Of a DNA stretch of 35,016 nt, positions 1 to 8,385 are shown piece after piece; the stretch's first letter is position 1, and every line of letters begins with the position of its first letter. The notes beneath the pieces are model-generated. The model ran no database searches, was not told the DNA's origin, and saw nothing but the letters and a program-made list of their open reading frames with translations. The DNA lies in NCBI GenBank assembly GCA_937996725.1, contig CALKUR010000032.1, positions 1 to 35,016 of the forward strand, in the 5' to 3' direction. Source of the DNA: an uncultured Dechloromonas sp. (lineage in GTDB: Bacteria > Pseudomonadota > Gammaproteobacteria > Burkholderiales > Rhodocyclaceae). The position numbers and the translations under genes were made by a program.

Positions 1-419
1 AGCAGGTGCTGCTGCGCGACGTGCAGCTGCACGCCTACAAGCCGCTGGTGCTGCACGTTGATTTCCAACGCGTCGATGCCAACACCGAACTGCACACCAA
101 GGTGCCGCTGCACTTCACCAACGGTGAAGTCTGCCCGGGCGTCAAGCTGCAAGGTGGTATCGTTAGCCACGTGGTGACCGAATTGGAAATCGCCTGTCTG
201 CCGAAGGCGCTGCCGGAATTCATCGAAGTGGATCTGAAGGATCTGGCGATGGGTCACTCGCTGCATATCAGCGACATCAAGCTGCCGGCTGGCGTTCGCG
301 TCATTCTGCACGGTGGTGACAACTCGGTGGTAGCCGCTGTGATGGCCGTCAAGGGTTCCAACGCGGATGCAGAAACTGCGGCAGTCTCCGACGCAGGCGC
401 TGCACCGACAGCCGAGTAA
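1..419 (+). CDS. rplY: 50S ribosomal protein L25/Ctc-type, 3' part (5' end outside window)
   Basis: C-terminal 138 or so residues of a long-form (TL5/CTC) bacterial L25, which binds 5S rRNA in the large ribosomal subunit. The reading frame is open to the left edge, so the start lies outside the window and the first codons seen are internal. Recognisable family features are the HVDFQRVD strand near the visible start, the GGIVSHVVTELEIACLP strand and the DLKDLAMGHSLHISDIKLP segment, which belong to the second beta domain that short E. coli-type L25 lacks. The tail is Ala/Asp-rich and ends at TAA 417-419. A strong intrinsic terminator follows at once, and pth comes next, the usual betaproteobacterial order. 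Identification is secure; only the N-terminal domain is unseen. Confidence 0.93.
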   Translation, partial: QVLLRDVQLHAYKPLVLHVDFQRVDANTELHTKVPLHFTNGEVCPGVKLQGGIVSHVVTELEIACLPKALPEFIEVDLKDLAMGHSLHISDIKLPAGVRVILHGGDNSVVAAVMAVKGSNADAETAAVSDAGAAPTAE

Positions 420-446
420 GTTGTTCGCTGGGTGACCAGCGCCCCG

Positions 447-480
447 AAAAAAGCCGTGCGGATATCCGGACGGCTTTTTT
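447..480 (+). terminator. Intrinsic terminator after rplY
   Basis: The arms AAAAGCCGT and ACGGCTTTT enclose a smaller inner palindrome (CGGATATCCG), and the right arm runs into a T6 tract ending at 480. The stem begins 28 bases after the rplY stop. The A-tract on the left arm would also permit termination in the reverse direction. It separates rplY from pth. Confidence 0.85.
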
Positions 481-514
481 CATGGAAGCCCCGAATTAAG
501 TTAGGCTATGCCTC

Positions 515-1180
515 ATGAACCAACCGATGCAAAACGCGCAACCGCCGAAACCTGTAGATAAGCCAGCCCCGGCCAAGCCGGCACTGTCGCCGATCCGCTT
601 GATTGTGGGTCTGGGCAACCCGGGTGCGGAATACGACCGCACGCGCCACAACGCCGGCTGCTGGGCGGCCGACGAGATGGCACGGGTTTTGGGTGCAAAT
701 GGTTTTGGTGCCGACAAAAAAATGAAAGCGGATGTGGCCTCGGCGCAGATCGATGGGCGAAAGGTCTGGCTGCTTAAGCCGCAGACATTCATGAACTGCT
801 CCGGTCAGTCCGTCGGGCCCTTTGCCCGTTTTCATGAGATTCGCCCGAATGAAATTCTGGTGCTACATGACGAGCTTGATCTTTTGCCCGGACAGCTGCG
901 CGTCAAACTCGGCGGCAGCAGTGGTGGCCATAACGGTTTAAAAGACATTCAGTCCGCGCTCGGCACACCAGATTACTGGCGACTGCGTATTGGCATCGGG
1001 CACCCGCGTTCACTGCAGCTCAATCAGGGCGTCGCGGATTTTGTATTGCATCGTCCGCGCCAGGATGAGCAGATTGATATTGATCGAGCGATCGATCGGG
1101 TCGGCGCAGAAACCCTAGGCCTTGTGCGGGGCGACATGACAGAAGTGCAACGGTTGTTGCACACTACGCCTAAGCTTTGA
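515..1180 (+). CDS. pth: Peptidyl-tRNA hydrolase
   Basis: Cytoplasmic esterase that recycles peptidyl-tRNA released from stalled ribosomes. The Pth signature GLGNPGAEYDRTRHNAG spans residues 32-48, with His45 as the expected catalytic base; MNCSGQSV and the HDELDLLPG ... GGHNGLKDI block supply the other substrate-binding elements, and RLRIGIGHP follows. At 221 residues it is longer than the usual ~190 because of about 26 Pro/Ala/Lys-rich residues before the first core strand (IRLIVGLGNPG). No start codon lies closer to the core than the second in-frame ATG at 527, so at least part of the extension appears real. No strong Shine-Dalgarno is visible. It follows the rplY terminator, so it probably has its own promoter. 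The family call is secure; the exact start is not. Confidence 0.95.
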   Translation: MNQPMQNAQPPKPVDKPAPAKPALSPIRLIVGLGNPGAEYDRTRHNAGCWAADEMARVLGANGFGADKKMKADVASAQIDGRKVWLLKPQTFMNCSGQSVGPFARFHEIRPNEILVLHDELDLLPGQLRVKLGGSSGGHNGLKDIQSALGTPDYWRLRIGIGHPRSLQLNQGVADFVLHRPRQDEQIDIDRAIDRVGAETLGLVRGDMTEVQRLLHTTPKL

Positions 1181-1220
1181 TGATTGCTTAAACTCAAGAT
1201 CCTTTCTGGAAGGAAGTTCT

Positions 1221-1583
1221 ATGAAAAAAGTACTGTTAGTCGCGTTTTCCACTAGTTTGATTGTAGCGGGTGCATTTGCTCAGAGCAGCAATCTTAAGAG
1301 CGGCGTCGGTGGCGCACTGGGTGGTGCAGGGGGTGCGGCAATCGGCAATGCGGTAGGCGGCACAACGGGCGCAGTGGTAGGCGGTGCTGTCGGCGGCGGT
1401 GCTGGCGCTGCAGTAACAACGAAAGGCAAAGGAAAAACCGGGGCAGTCGTGGGTGGTGCCGTGGGTGGCGGTGCCGGCGCAGCAATTGGCAAAAGTGCCG
1501 GTGGTGGAACCGCGGGCGCGGCACTAGGTGCCGGTCTTGGCGGTGGCGCTGGCGCAGCCCTCGGTCGTCAACTCTCAAAATAA
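1221..1583 (+). CDS. Secreted glycine-zipper protein with internal duplication
   Basis: A 120-residue protein with a clear signal peptide (MKK, hydrophobic core, likely cleavage after AFA at residue 20) and a mature region that is almost wholly Gly/Ala/Val. Glycine-zipper motifs (GxxxG spacing) repeat throughout, as in outer-membrane-associated glycine-zipper proteins that insert or oligomerise in membranes. A 16-residue block occurs twice without change, at residues 49-64 and 73-88, separated by the only charged segment (TTKGKGK). A good ribosome site (GGAAGGAAG) precedes the ATG. It lies 40 bases after pth with no terminator seen between them, so co-transcription is possible. No specific function can be assigned; a membrane or envelope role is inferred from the signal peptide and zipper pattern. 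Confidence 0.75.
   Translation: MKKVLLVAFSTSLIVAGAFAQSSNLKSGVGGALGGAGGAAIGNAVGGTTGAVVGGAVGGGAGAAVTTKGKGKTGAVVGGAVGGGAGAAIGKSAGGGTAGAALGAGLGGGAGAALGRQLSK
1365..1484 (+). repeat. 72-base-offset internal duplication in the glycine-zipper gene
   Basis: Bases 1365-1412 and 1437-1484 encode the same 16 residues (TGAVVGGAVGGGAGAA) but differ at several third codon positions. This is an old tandem duplication held under selection for the protein sequence rather than a recent slippage product. Confidence 0.8.
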
Positions 1584-1643
1584 GTCCGTAACGGGTTTGC
1601 GCCGACTGGCACGATGTTAGCCAGTGCGGGCTTCGGGAATCGT

Positions 1644-1877
1644 ATGAAATTACTGCTCACAGGCCTGCCAATGGATGCAACGGTGGATCGTGTCAAATCC
1701 GGTATGGAAAAGCTCGGCCCGGTGACGGAGGTTGAAATTGTCGATAAAGGCCTAGGCGCGGTTTGGGCCATCGTTGAGATGCCAATTACCGATGATCAGG
1801 CTTTCAGAATGACGCGTCAGGTCACAGATATCTGGCACGACGGGAAATTCGTGAATCTTACGGTCATGAATCATTAA
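1644..1877 (+). CDS. Small RRM-fold-like protein
   Basis: A 77-residue protein read from ATG 1644. An upstream in-frame ATG at 1614 would add ten residues, but it lacks a ribosome site and would put extra sequence before the first beta strand. The layout resembles a minimal RNA-recognition motif: KLLLTGLP (beta1, RNP2-like position), a helix (DRVKSGMEKLG), VTEVEIVD (beta2), AVWAIVEM (beta3, RNP1-like position), a helix (DDQAFRMTRQVTDI), then a closing strand (VNLTVM). The aromatic residues usual in RNP1 are reduced to one Trp. A second protein of the same build is encoded at 8386-8640, on the other side of the efflux operon. RNA binding is an inference from fold pattern only. The gene converges on the efflux operon with a 51-base gap. 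Confidence 0.6.
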   Translation: MKLLLTGLPMDATVDRVKSGMEKLGPVTEVEIVDKGLGAVWAIVEMPITDDQAFRMTRQVTDIWHDGKFVNLTVMNH

Positions 1878-1928
1878 TGCGATAGCTTGGCCACTGGGCT
1901 ATGCGTCAGTCAGCACCGTAAGGATCAC

Positions 1929-3449
1929 TCATTTAAAAGGCCAGAATCCCTGCTGGTTAGCCGGGTTACGTGGGTCATCTCCCTCGGCAATTGGCTTGTT
2001 CGCTGTCATGGTCTTTTGATCGGCGGCTTCCCAGCCACCGCCTAGCGCCATGAAAAGAGATACTTGTGACAGCGCCCGATCTGCTTGAGAGCGTGCGAGA
2101 TCCAGTTGCGCTTTGAATAAGCTATCCTCAGCGTTCAGTACGGTCAGATAATCGGTGTAACCGTAATTGAACTGCATGCTTGACAGATTGGCGTAGGTTT
2201 TGAGTGTGCCCACCTGCTTTTGACGCGCAGTAACCAGCTTGCGGGTTTCGGTGGTTGCTATAAGTGCGGTATCGGTATCTCTGAAAGCGCCCTCGGCTGC
2301 TTTCAGGTATTGCGTCATAGCTGCCTGTTGCTCCGCTTTGGCACCAACGTATTGCCCGTAGATTTGTCCGCCTCTAAACAAGGGGCCTATGGCAACGAGA
2401 CCTGCATCCCAGATGCTGCTACCACCAGTGAAGATGCCGCCCATCCCGGAGGCAGTACTGGTGCCCATGGTGCCGGTCAGCGAGATCTGCGGAAAAAATT
2501 GTGCTTTAACGGCACCGATCTGCGCGTTCAGGGCGATCAGTTGTTGCTCGGCCAAGCGCACATCTGGTCGCCGCGCCAGCAAGTCAGATGGCAAGCCAGC
2601 TGGCGGCGTCGGCATGATCAGCTGCTCAATGGGCTTGCCTCGCGGTACGGCCCCGGGATTTTTACCCAGCACATAGTTGAGATTGTTTTCCTGCTCACCG
2701 ATCGCTTTGACCAAAGGTGGAATCGTAGCTTCAGCGGCATCGACCTGCGATTGGATCTGTGACACCTGGACCATATTGGCCGTGCCATAACGGAAGCGCA
2801 AATCAAAGATGCGCATCGTTGTTTTATAGTTTTCCAGTGTTTGCCGAGCGACCGCGAGTTGTTGATCCAGTGAGCGCAGGGTGACATAAATGCTGACGAC
2901 TTCACCTGCCACGCTGAGAGCAATGGCCTGACGTGTAGCGACAGCTGCCGCCTGGTTGGCGCTGGCTGCTTCATATTGACGACGCAAACCACCGAAGACA
3001 TCCAGCTGCCAAACTGCCGTCGCGGCCATGGTGCCAATCGACACCAGGCTGCCTGGGGTGTTGGTGACAACAGTCTGATCCAGGCCCATGAACTTACCGC
3101 GCTCACCCGCAGCGTAGTAATCAACTTGTGGGAAGAACTGGCTGCGCGTGGTAATCAGCTGGCCACGAGCTTTACGAACACGAGCAATAGCCGACTGGAG
3201 TTCGCGATTGTTGCGCAAACCTTCTTCGACCAGCTCATTGAGGACTGGATCTTCAAAAGATTCCCACCAGGCATCGGTCGACAAGACCGTGCCCAATGCA
3301 ACGCCTTCCGAAGGCTGGCTCGATTCCGAACGGAATTTTTCTGGCGGGTTAACCTCGGGTCGCTCGTAGTCTGGGCCGACGGCGCAGGCCGACAGGAAGC
3401 TGGCACAGATGGCCACATGAATGAAATTAAGCGAGGGCTTGCGGAACAT
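1929..3449 (-). CDS. RND efflux outer-membrane channel lipoprotein (NodT/OprM family)
   Basis: A 506-residue outer-membrane factor, the exit duct of a tripartite drug efflux pump. The N-terminus has a lipoprotein signal peptide with lipobox LSAC and Cys22 as the lipidated residue, followed by AVGPDYERPEV, a hallmark of the NodT/OprM lipoprotein branch. Two repeats of the OEP domain are apparent; the second includes LLARRPDVRLAEQQL and AQFFPQISLTG, both typical of the family. Length is normal (about 470-510). The start codon overlaps the stop of the pump gene by one base (TAATG on the minus strand), indicating translational coupling. It is the last gene of the operon. The substrate cannot be told from sequence. 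Confidence 0.93.
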   Translation of the reverse strand: MFRKPSLNFIHVAICASFLSACAVGPDYERPEVNPPEKFRSESSQPSEGVALGTVLSTDAWWESFEDPVLNELVEEGLRNNRELQSAIARVRKARGQLITTRSQFFPQVDYYAAGERGKFMGLDQTVVTNTPGSLVSIGTMAATAVWQLDVFGGLRRQYEAASANQAAAVATRQAIALSVAGEVVSIYVTLRSLDQQLAVARQTLENYKTTMRIFDLRFRYGTANMVQVSQIQSQVDAAEATIPPLVKAIGEQENNLNYVLGKNPGAVPRGKPIEQLIMPTPPAGLPSDLLARRPDVRLAEQQLIALNAQIGAVKAQFFPQISLTGTMGTSTASGMGGIFTGGSSIWDAGLVAIGPLFRGGQIYGQYVGAKAEQQAAMTQYLKAAEGAFRDTDTALIATTETRKLVTARQKQVGTLKTYANLSSMQFNYGYTDYLTVLNAEDSLFKAQLDLARSQADRALSQVSLFMALGGGWEAADQKTMTANKPIAEGDDPRNPANQQGFWPFK

Positions 3450-6400
3450 TACACACCCTCCTTGTCGGTTGACTCGGGTAGGTTGTGCGGGCCAGGTTTG
3501 GCTGGCGTTTCGGCGACCATTTTCTTTTTCTGCTCGCTCATCTCTTCAAAGACGACGAAGAAGAGTGGCACGAAGATAATGGCGATCATGGTGGCACCAA
3601 CCATGCCGCCGATGATGCCGGTGCCGATGGAGTGACGGCTGTTGGCTGAGGCACCCACGGCTGTGGCCAATGGCACACAACCGAGAATAAAGGCCATGGA
3701 GGTCATCATAATCGGGCGGAAGCGAACCTCGGCAGCATTGAGTGCGGCATCGACGATCGACATGCCTTTATCTTCAACGTTGGCCACAGCAAATTCCACG
3801 ATCAGAATCGCGTTCTTGGCGGCCAGTGCGATCAGCGTCACTAGGCCGATCTGGAAATACACATCGTTTTCCAGACCGCGGAAGAAAACTGCCAGTAGTG
3901 CGCCACACAGCGCAAATGGCACCGCAAACATCACGCTGAATGGCAGGGACCATTTCTCATACAGTGCCGCCAGAATCAGAAAGACCATAATCAGCGCAAA
4001 GGCGAACACGAAGATTGCGGTGCTGCCCGACTTCAACTGCTCATAGGCTTCGCCGGACCAGGCGATTTTGTAACCCGATGGGAGCACCTCGTCAGCCACT
4101 TCCTGCATGGCTTTGATGGCCTGGCCGGAGCTATAGCCTGCCGCATTGTTGCCGGTAATCTGGACAGCAGGGTAGGCGTTGAAGCGGGTCACGATATCCG
4201 GGCTGGCCTGGTATTCGTAGCTGATGAGTGCGCGCATCGGCACCATCGCACCGGTACGCGAACGCACGTACATGGTGTCGAAGGCCGATGGATCCTGACG
4301 GTAGTTGGCATCTGCCTGAACGATGACTTGCCACAAGCGATTCTGATACGCGAACTGATTGACGTACTGTGAGCCGATCATGGTTTGCAGCGTGTCATAA
4401 ACATCATTGACGGCCACATCCAGCAACTCGGCCTTGCCACGGTCCACATTGACGAACATCTCACGGGCGTTGGTGCTAAAGGTCGTGTTGATCGCGGTGA
4501 GTTCGGGGCGCTTTTTGGCGGCCGCGATGAAACGCATGGTTTGCTCTTCCATTTCATCCATTGACCCGTTGCCGGTTTGCTCCATCCACATCTGGAAACC
4601 ACCGGTGTTGCCTAGCCCGGGAATTGATGGCGGGTTTACTGGAATGATGATCCCATCACGCTGGGTAGCAAAATGCTTGCGGCCATTCTCGATCATCGTG
4701 AAGGCAGAGGATGCTTTATCGGTGCGTTCGTCAAATGGCTTCAAGCCAATAAACAGGGTGCTGGCACTTGGCAAGATCTGCGAGTCGATGATGCTGTAAC
4801 CGGCGTAGCTGGTCGATGAGTCAACGCCGGGTTGTTCTTGGAACCAATTAGCGCCTGTTTCCGAAAAAGCGGCGGTACGTTGCAGGCTGGCTGCTTTGGG
4901 CATCATGACAGCGCCGAACAGGTAACCTTGATCTTCCTCGGGCACGAACGAACCAGGGACGACACGGAAAAGCACCAGCAGGGTGAGGATCACGCCCCCG
5001 AAAATCATGAATGACGGGCGACGGTGTTCGATACACCATTTCACGGCCATCATGTAGTAGTCGCGCAGCTTGTCGAAGTAGGTTTCGAATCCAATGAAGA
5101 AGCGCGGCTTCCCAGTTTCGTCTTCTTCGCCTTTGGGGCGGATCAAAATGGCCGCAAGGGCCGGTGACAGCGTCAGTGCCACAATCGACGACAGCGTCAC
5201 CGACACCGACAGCGTCAGCGCAAACTGGCGATAAAGCTGGCCGGTAATGCCCGAGAGAAAAGCCACCGGCACGAAAACGGCAGCCATCACCAAGGTGGTC
5301 GCGACGATAGGGCCCGTCACTTCAGACATGGCATGTGCGGCCGCCTCGCGCGGCTTCATGGTCGGGTTTTCTTCCATGGTTCGCTCGACGTTTTCGATCA
5401 CCACAATGGCATCATCCACGACCAGGCCAATGGCAAGCACCAGACCAAACATCGTCAGCATGTTGATCGAGAAACCGAACATGGCCATACCAATGAAGGT
5501 ACCGATAATCGATACCGGTACGGCCACCAGCGGAATCAATGTGGCTTTGGGCTTCTGCAGGAACATGAAGACCACCAGCACCACCAGGATCATTGCTTCG
5601 AAGAAGGTGTGAATCACTTCTTCGATGGATGAGTTAATGAACTCGGTGGCATCGAGTGCTATCTCGTAGGTCACGCCTGGCGGGAAACTGGACTTCAGTT
5701 CTTCTAGCTTGGCCTTCACGCCTTTCGCGACATTGAGTGCGTTATAGCCGGGTTGGAAATACACGATCAGCAGCGCAGCAGTGTTTTGATTGGTTTTGAC
5801 ATCGAAGTTATAGGTTTGTGCACCCAGCTCAGCGTGCCCGACATCACGCAAGCGAACAATGGCACCTTCCGACCCAGGTGTTACCGATGGTTTGCCGGCC
5901 TTAACGATGATGTTCTCGAACTCTTCTTTGGTCTGCAACATGCCGTTGGTGGTGACCGAGAAATTCTGAATGACGTTGCCCTTGGAGGGTAGCTGACCTA
6001 GCTGCCCCACAGCATATTGCTGGTTCTGAGCACGGATTGCATTCGCGATATCGCTGGTTGTCAGCTTGTAGAGCGTGAGCTTGGTCGGATCCAGCCAGAT
6101 ACGCATAGCGTAGTTAGAGTTCCCGCCAATCATGGCCATGCTGGCCCCGGGAATTCGCTGGACTTCGTTAAGGATGATGATATTGGCGAACGTGCTCAAC
6201 TCAGTGAGGTCGTATTTATTGTCTGGATCTTTGATGGCCGCCACCATCATGATCGACTGGCTCTTCTGCTGGATATTCACGCCTTGGTTGCGCACGGATT
6301 GCGGCAATTGCGGCATTGCGGTGTTGACCCGGTTGAGAATGTCCGTTTGGGCCAGCGCCGGATCCTTGGTGATGTCAAAGTAGATGCTGAGGTTCATGTT

Positions 6401-6658
6401 CCCGGCGGTATTCGTCGAGTACATGTAGAGCATGCCATCGGCACCGTTGACCTGGAGTTCGATTGGCGAGGCGACGTTTTGCGAAACAGTTTCGGCGTTG
6501 GCACCCGGATAGGTCGTGGATACCTGAATCTGCGGGGGTGTGATGTTGGGATACTGCGCAATTGGCAACGATGCCATCGCCACTAAACCAGCAAGGGTGA
6601 TGACAATAGAGATGACGGCCGAAAAGATCGGTCGATCGATAAAGAACTTCGAGAACAT
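3449..6658 (-). CDS. RND multidrug efflux pump, HAE-1 family (AcrB/MexB-like)
   Basis: Inner-membrane proton-driven pump of 1069 residues; AcrB and MexB are about 1050. It begins MFSKFFIDRPIFSAVISI, the standard HAE-1 start. The proton-relay aspartates are present as VVDDAIV (Asp415, Asp416, transmembrane helix 4) and the relay lysine as AAKNAILIVEF (Lys948, helix 10). The periplasmic loop PSIPGLGNTGGFQ matches the conserved substrate-path segment of this family. All these point to a functional hydrophobic and amphiphilic efflux pump rather than a heavy-metal (HME) type. The adaptor gene ends 18 bases upstream and the channel gene overlaps the stop codon. No repressor gene (TetR, MarR) is adjacent, so control is either distant or by another route. 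The exact substrates are unknown. Confidence 0.95.
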   Translation of the reverse strand: MFSKFFIDRPIFSAVISIVITLAGLVAMASLPIAQYPNITPPQIQVSTTYPGANAETVSQNVASPIELQVNGADGMLYMYSTNTAGNMNLSIYFDITKDPALAQTDILNRVNTAMPQLPQSVRNQGVNIQQKSQSIMMVAAIKDPDNKYDLTELSTFANIIILNEVQRIPGASMAMIGGNSNYAMRIWLDPTKLTLYKLTTSDIANAIRAQNQQYAVGQLGQLPSKGNVIQNFSVTTNGMLQTKEEFENIIVKAGKPSVTPGSEGAIVRLRDVGHAELGAQTYNFDVKTNQNTAALLIVYFQPGYNALNVAKGVKAKLEELKSSFPPGVTYEIALDATEFINSSIEEVIHTFFEAMILVVLVVFMFLQKPKATLIPLVAVPVSIIGTFIGMAMFGFSINMLTMFGLVLAIGLVVDDAIVVIENVERTMEENPTMKPREAAAHAMSEVTGPIVATTLVMAAVFVPVAFLSGITGQLYRQFALTLSVSVTLSSIVALTLSPALAAILIRPKGEEDETGKPRFFIGFETYFDKLRDYYMMAVKWCIEHRRPSFMIFGGVILTLLVLFRVVPGSFVPEEDQGYLFGAVMMPKAASLQRTAAFSETGANWFQEQPGVDSSTSYAGYSIIDSQILPSASTLFIGLKPFDERTDKASSAFTMIENGRKHFATQRDGIIIPVNPPSIPGLGNTGGFQMWMEQTGNGSMDEMEEQTMRFIAAAKKRPELTAINTTFSTNAREMFVNVDRGKAELLDVAVNDVYDTLQTMIGSQYVNQFAYQNRLWQVIVQADANYRQDPSAFDTMYVRSRTGAMVPMRALISYEYQASPDIVTRFNAYPAVQITGNNAAGYSSGQAIKAMQEVADEVLPSGYKIAWSGEAYEQLKSGSTAIFVFAFALIMVFLILAALYEKWSLPFSVMFAVPFALCGALLAVFFRGLENDVYFQIGLVTLIALAAKNAILIVEFAVANVEDKGMSIVDAALNAAEVRFRPIMMTSMAFILGCVPLATAVGASANSRHSIGTGIIGGMVGATMIAIIFVPLFFVVFEEMSEQKKKMVAETPAKPGPHNLPESTDKEGV

Positions 6659-6676
6659 GGTATTTGCCTCGGCCGA

Positions 6677-8203
6677 TTACTGTGCAGGCCGTTTCAGGCT
6701 ATCCGGTACCGGTGTTGGTACAGTAGGAATACCTGATGCAACCGGTACTTCCTTGGGAGGAATCAGGTTGGGCGCTGGCGCCGGTGCCACGGGCATCGGT
6801 TGCTGTTTCGGAACTTGCGCTTGATTAGACTCGGAGCTGACTTGTGCGCCTGCGCCATACGGGTTTGCCTTCAGTGGTTCGGTGGGCGGTGTTGGCAGTC
6901 GGATAGGGGCCGGTTCTGGTGCTTTCACGACATTTGGTTTCACGAGCTGATTCGGCGACATGCGCAGTACATTGCTCACCACCACATGTTCGCCTGGTTT
7001 CAGGCCATCGTTGATCACCCAGTTCGGACCGTTCCAGTAGTGACCAGGTGTCACCGTGCGTGAGTGCACGCGATTTTCCTGGTCGACTACCCAGACGTAC
7101 GCCCCCTGACTGCTTTCCTGGACAGCAGCTTGTGGCACTAGGTAAACGTTCTGTTGAACAAGGCCGACGATAGTTGCCGTCACGAACTGGCCTTGCTGTA
7201 GCGCGCTGTTCGGGTTCGGAAACACGGCGCGCATCAGGCGGGTGCCGGTATCCACGTTATAGAGCACATCAGCAAAACCGATTTTGCCAATGTAGGGGTA
7301 GAGCGAGCCATCCGACATCGTCACGGTCACGTCCAGATCAGTCAGGCTGGTGGCGTTGAGTTGTTTTTGCTGTAGTAAGCGATCGACATTCAGCATCTGG
7401 TCTTCGGATACCGAGAAGTAAACCCACATCGGATCCATCTGGTTCACCACGGTCAGCTCCGAGTTCGGGCTGCCAACTTGCAGGTAGGTGCCCAGCGCTT
7501 GCTTGCGAACCGAGGCTAGGCCGGAGATCGGCGAACGGATGGTGCAGTATTCCAGGTTCAGTTGCGCGGTTTCCACATTGGCGCGTGCCTGATCGACGCC
7601 CGCTTGGGCCCGCAAGAAGTTACCGGTCGCGGTATCCAGGTCCTGCTGCGACAAGGCTTTGGCAGCGGTCAGTGGCTTAATGCGATTCAGCGTCAGCGTG
7701 GCCGTGCGCAGAGAGGCTTCCTGAGCGACCAGTGCGGCTTTGGCGGCATCTAGTTGCACAATAAATGGACGCTTATCCATTTCAAACAGAATATCGCCGG
7801 CATTGACCCAGGATCCTTCCTGATAAACCTGTTTGTCTAGGAAGCCCGACACACGGGTGTAGATAGCAACCGACTGTGGGCTGCGGGTCTGACCCACGAG
7901 TTGTGACTCCAGCGGCACCGTCATCGGTTGGACTTCAATCACGTCGACCCCTAAAGCGAAGTGGGCCTTCATGTAGGGGGCGATGATGTCGGTCCGGACG
8001 ACGTGCAAGGCGATCAGTACCCCGAAAATGATGGCGGCCGGCTTGTGCCAGCGCGGATTCTTCAGCACCTGAAGGACGTCGTCTCGGTTGAGATTCTGCA
8101 GCGAATGCCAGTCAAAGTTGCGCGCTGCCTCGACGTGGGCTTTCAGACGTTCGACCAGAGCGTCGTAACGCGCCTGGAACCGTTGTGGGATGAATTTGGC
8201 CAT
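6677..8203 (-). CDS. RND efflux periplasmic adaptor with N-terminal cytoplasmic extension and Pro-rich tail
   Basis: Membrane fusion protein that bridges pump and channel. The core is normal: beta-barrel/lipoyl half-motifs around residues 110-145 (VAIYTRVSGFLDKQVYQEG, GDILFEMD) and 215-260 (YCTIRSPISGLASVRK), an alpha-helical hairpin between them, beta-barrel to about 345, and a membrane-proximal domain to about 425. Two parts are unusual. Instead of a lipoprotein or cleavable signal, there is a charged helical segment of about 54 residues followed by a single transmembrane anchor (about 56-69). After residue 425 there are some 80 Pro/Ala/Gln-rich residues. At 508 residues it is about 110 longer than AcrA. 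The start at 8203 is bounded by an in-frame stop just upstream, and no later Met precedes the anchor. It is the first gene of the three-gene operon. Confidence 0.92.
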   Translation of the reverse strand: MAKFIPQRFQARYDALVERLKAHVEAARNFDWHSLQNLNRDDVLQVLKNPRWHKPAAIIFGVLIALHVVRTDIIAPYMKAHFALGVDVIEVQPMTVPLESQLVGQTRSPQSVAIYTRVSGFLDKQVYQEGSWVNAGDILFEMDKRPFIVQLDAAKAALVAQEASLRTATLTLNRIKPLTAAKALSQQDLDTATGNFLRAQAGVDQARANVETAQLNLEYCTIRSPISGLASVRKQALGTYLQVGSPNSELTVVNQMDPMWVYFSVSEDQMLNVDRLLQQKQLNATSLTDLDVTVTMSDGSLYPYIGKIGFADVLYNVDTGTRLMRAVFPNPNSALQQGQFVTATIVGLVQQNVYLVPQAAVQESSQGAYVWVVDQENRVHSRTVTPGHYWNGPNWVINDGLKPGEHVVVSNVLRMSPNQLVKPNVVKAPEPAPIRLPTPPTEPLKANPYGAGAQVSSESNQAQVPKQQPMPVAPAPAPNLIPPKEVPVASGIPTVPTPVPDSLKRPAQ

Positions 8204-8385
8204 GTTTTACAGGGTGCCTAGAGTCTGGAATCAAACCGCGGGACTTGCCCGCCGCATTGCGAAAAACAAAGGGTCAAACATTAGCATAATAAGGCGGCTT
8301 TTTCATTGCAGATTTCTCAATCCCAACCGGTGATTACGCTGATTTCTGGCACAATGCTGCATCGCAATAAAAATGGGCTCTCGCC
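8204..8385. promoter_or_regulatory. Divergent intergenic region between efflux operon and small RRM-like gene
   Basis: These 182 bases must hold the efflux promoter (minus) and the promoter for the gene at 8386 (plus). A perfect short dyad, GCGGG-ACTTG-CCCGC (8238-8252), sits about 35 bases before the adaptor start and could be an operator or leader hairpin. On the minus strand TATTAT (near 8285-8290) is a possible -10, but I see no well-spaced -35 partner. No promoter is called with confidence. Confidence 0.3.

Noticed and set aside
6017..6586. A 189-codon plus-strand frame inside the RND pump gene
   Set aside because: The minus-strand pump has intact conserved motifs along its whole length, so this is a mirror frame.
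8347..8361. Sigma-54-like sequence TGGCACAATGCTGCA before the small RRM-like gene
   Set aside because: The GG and GC elements are nine rather than ten bases apart, and no enhancer dyad is nearby. Spacing is strict for sigma-54, so it is probably chance.
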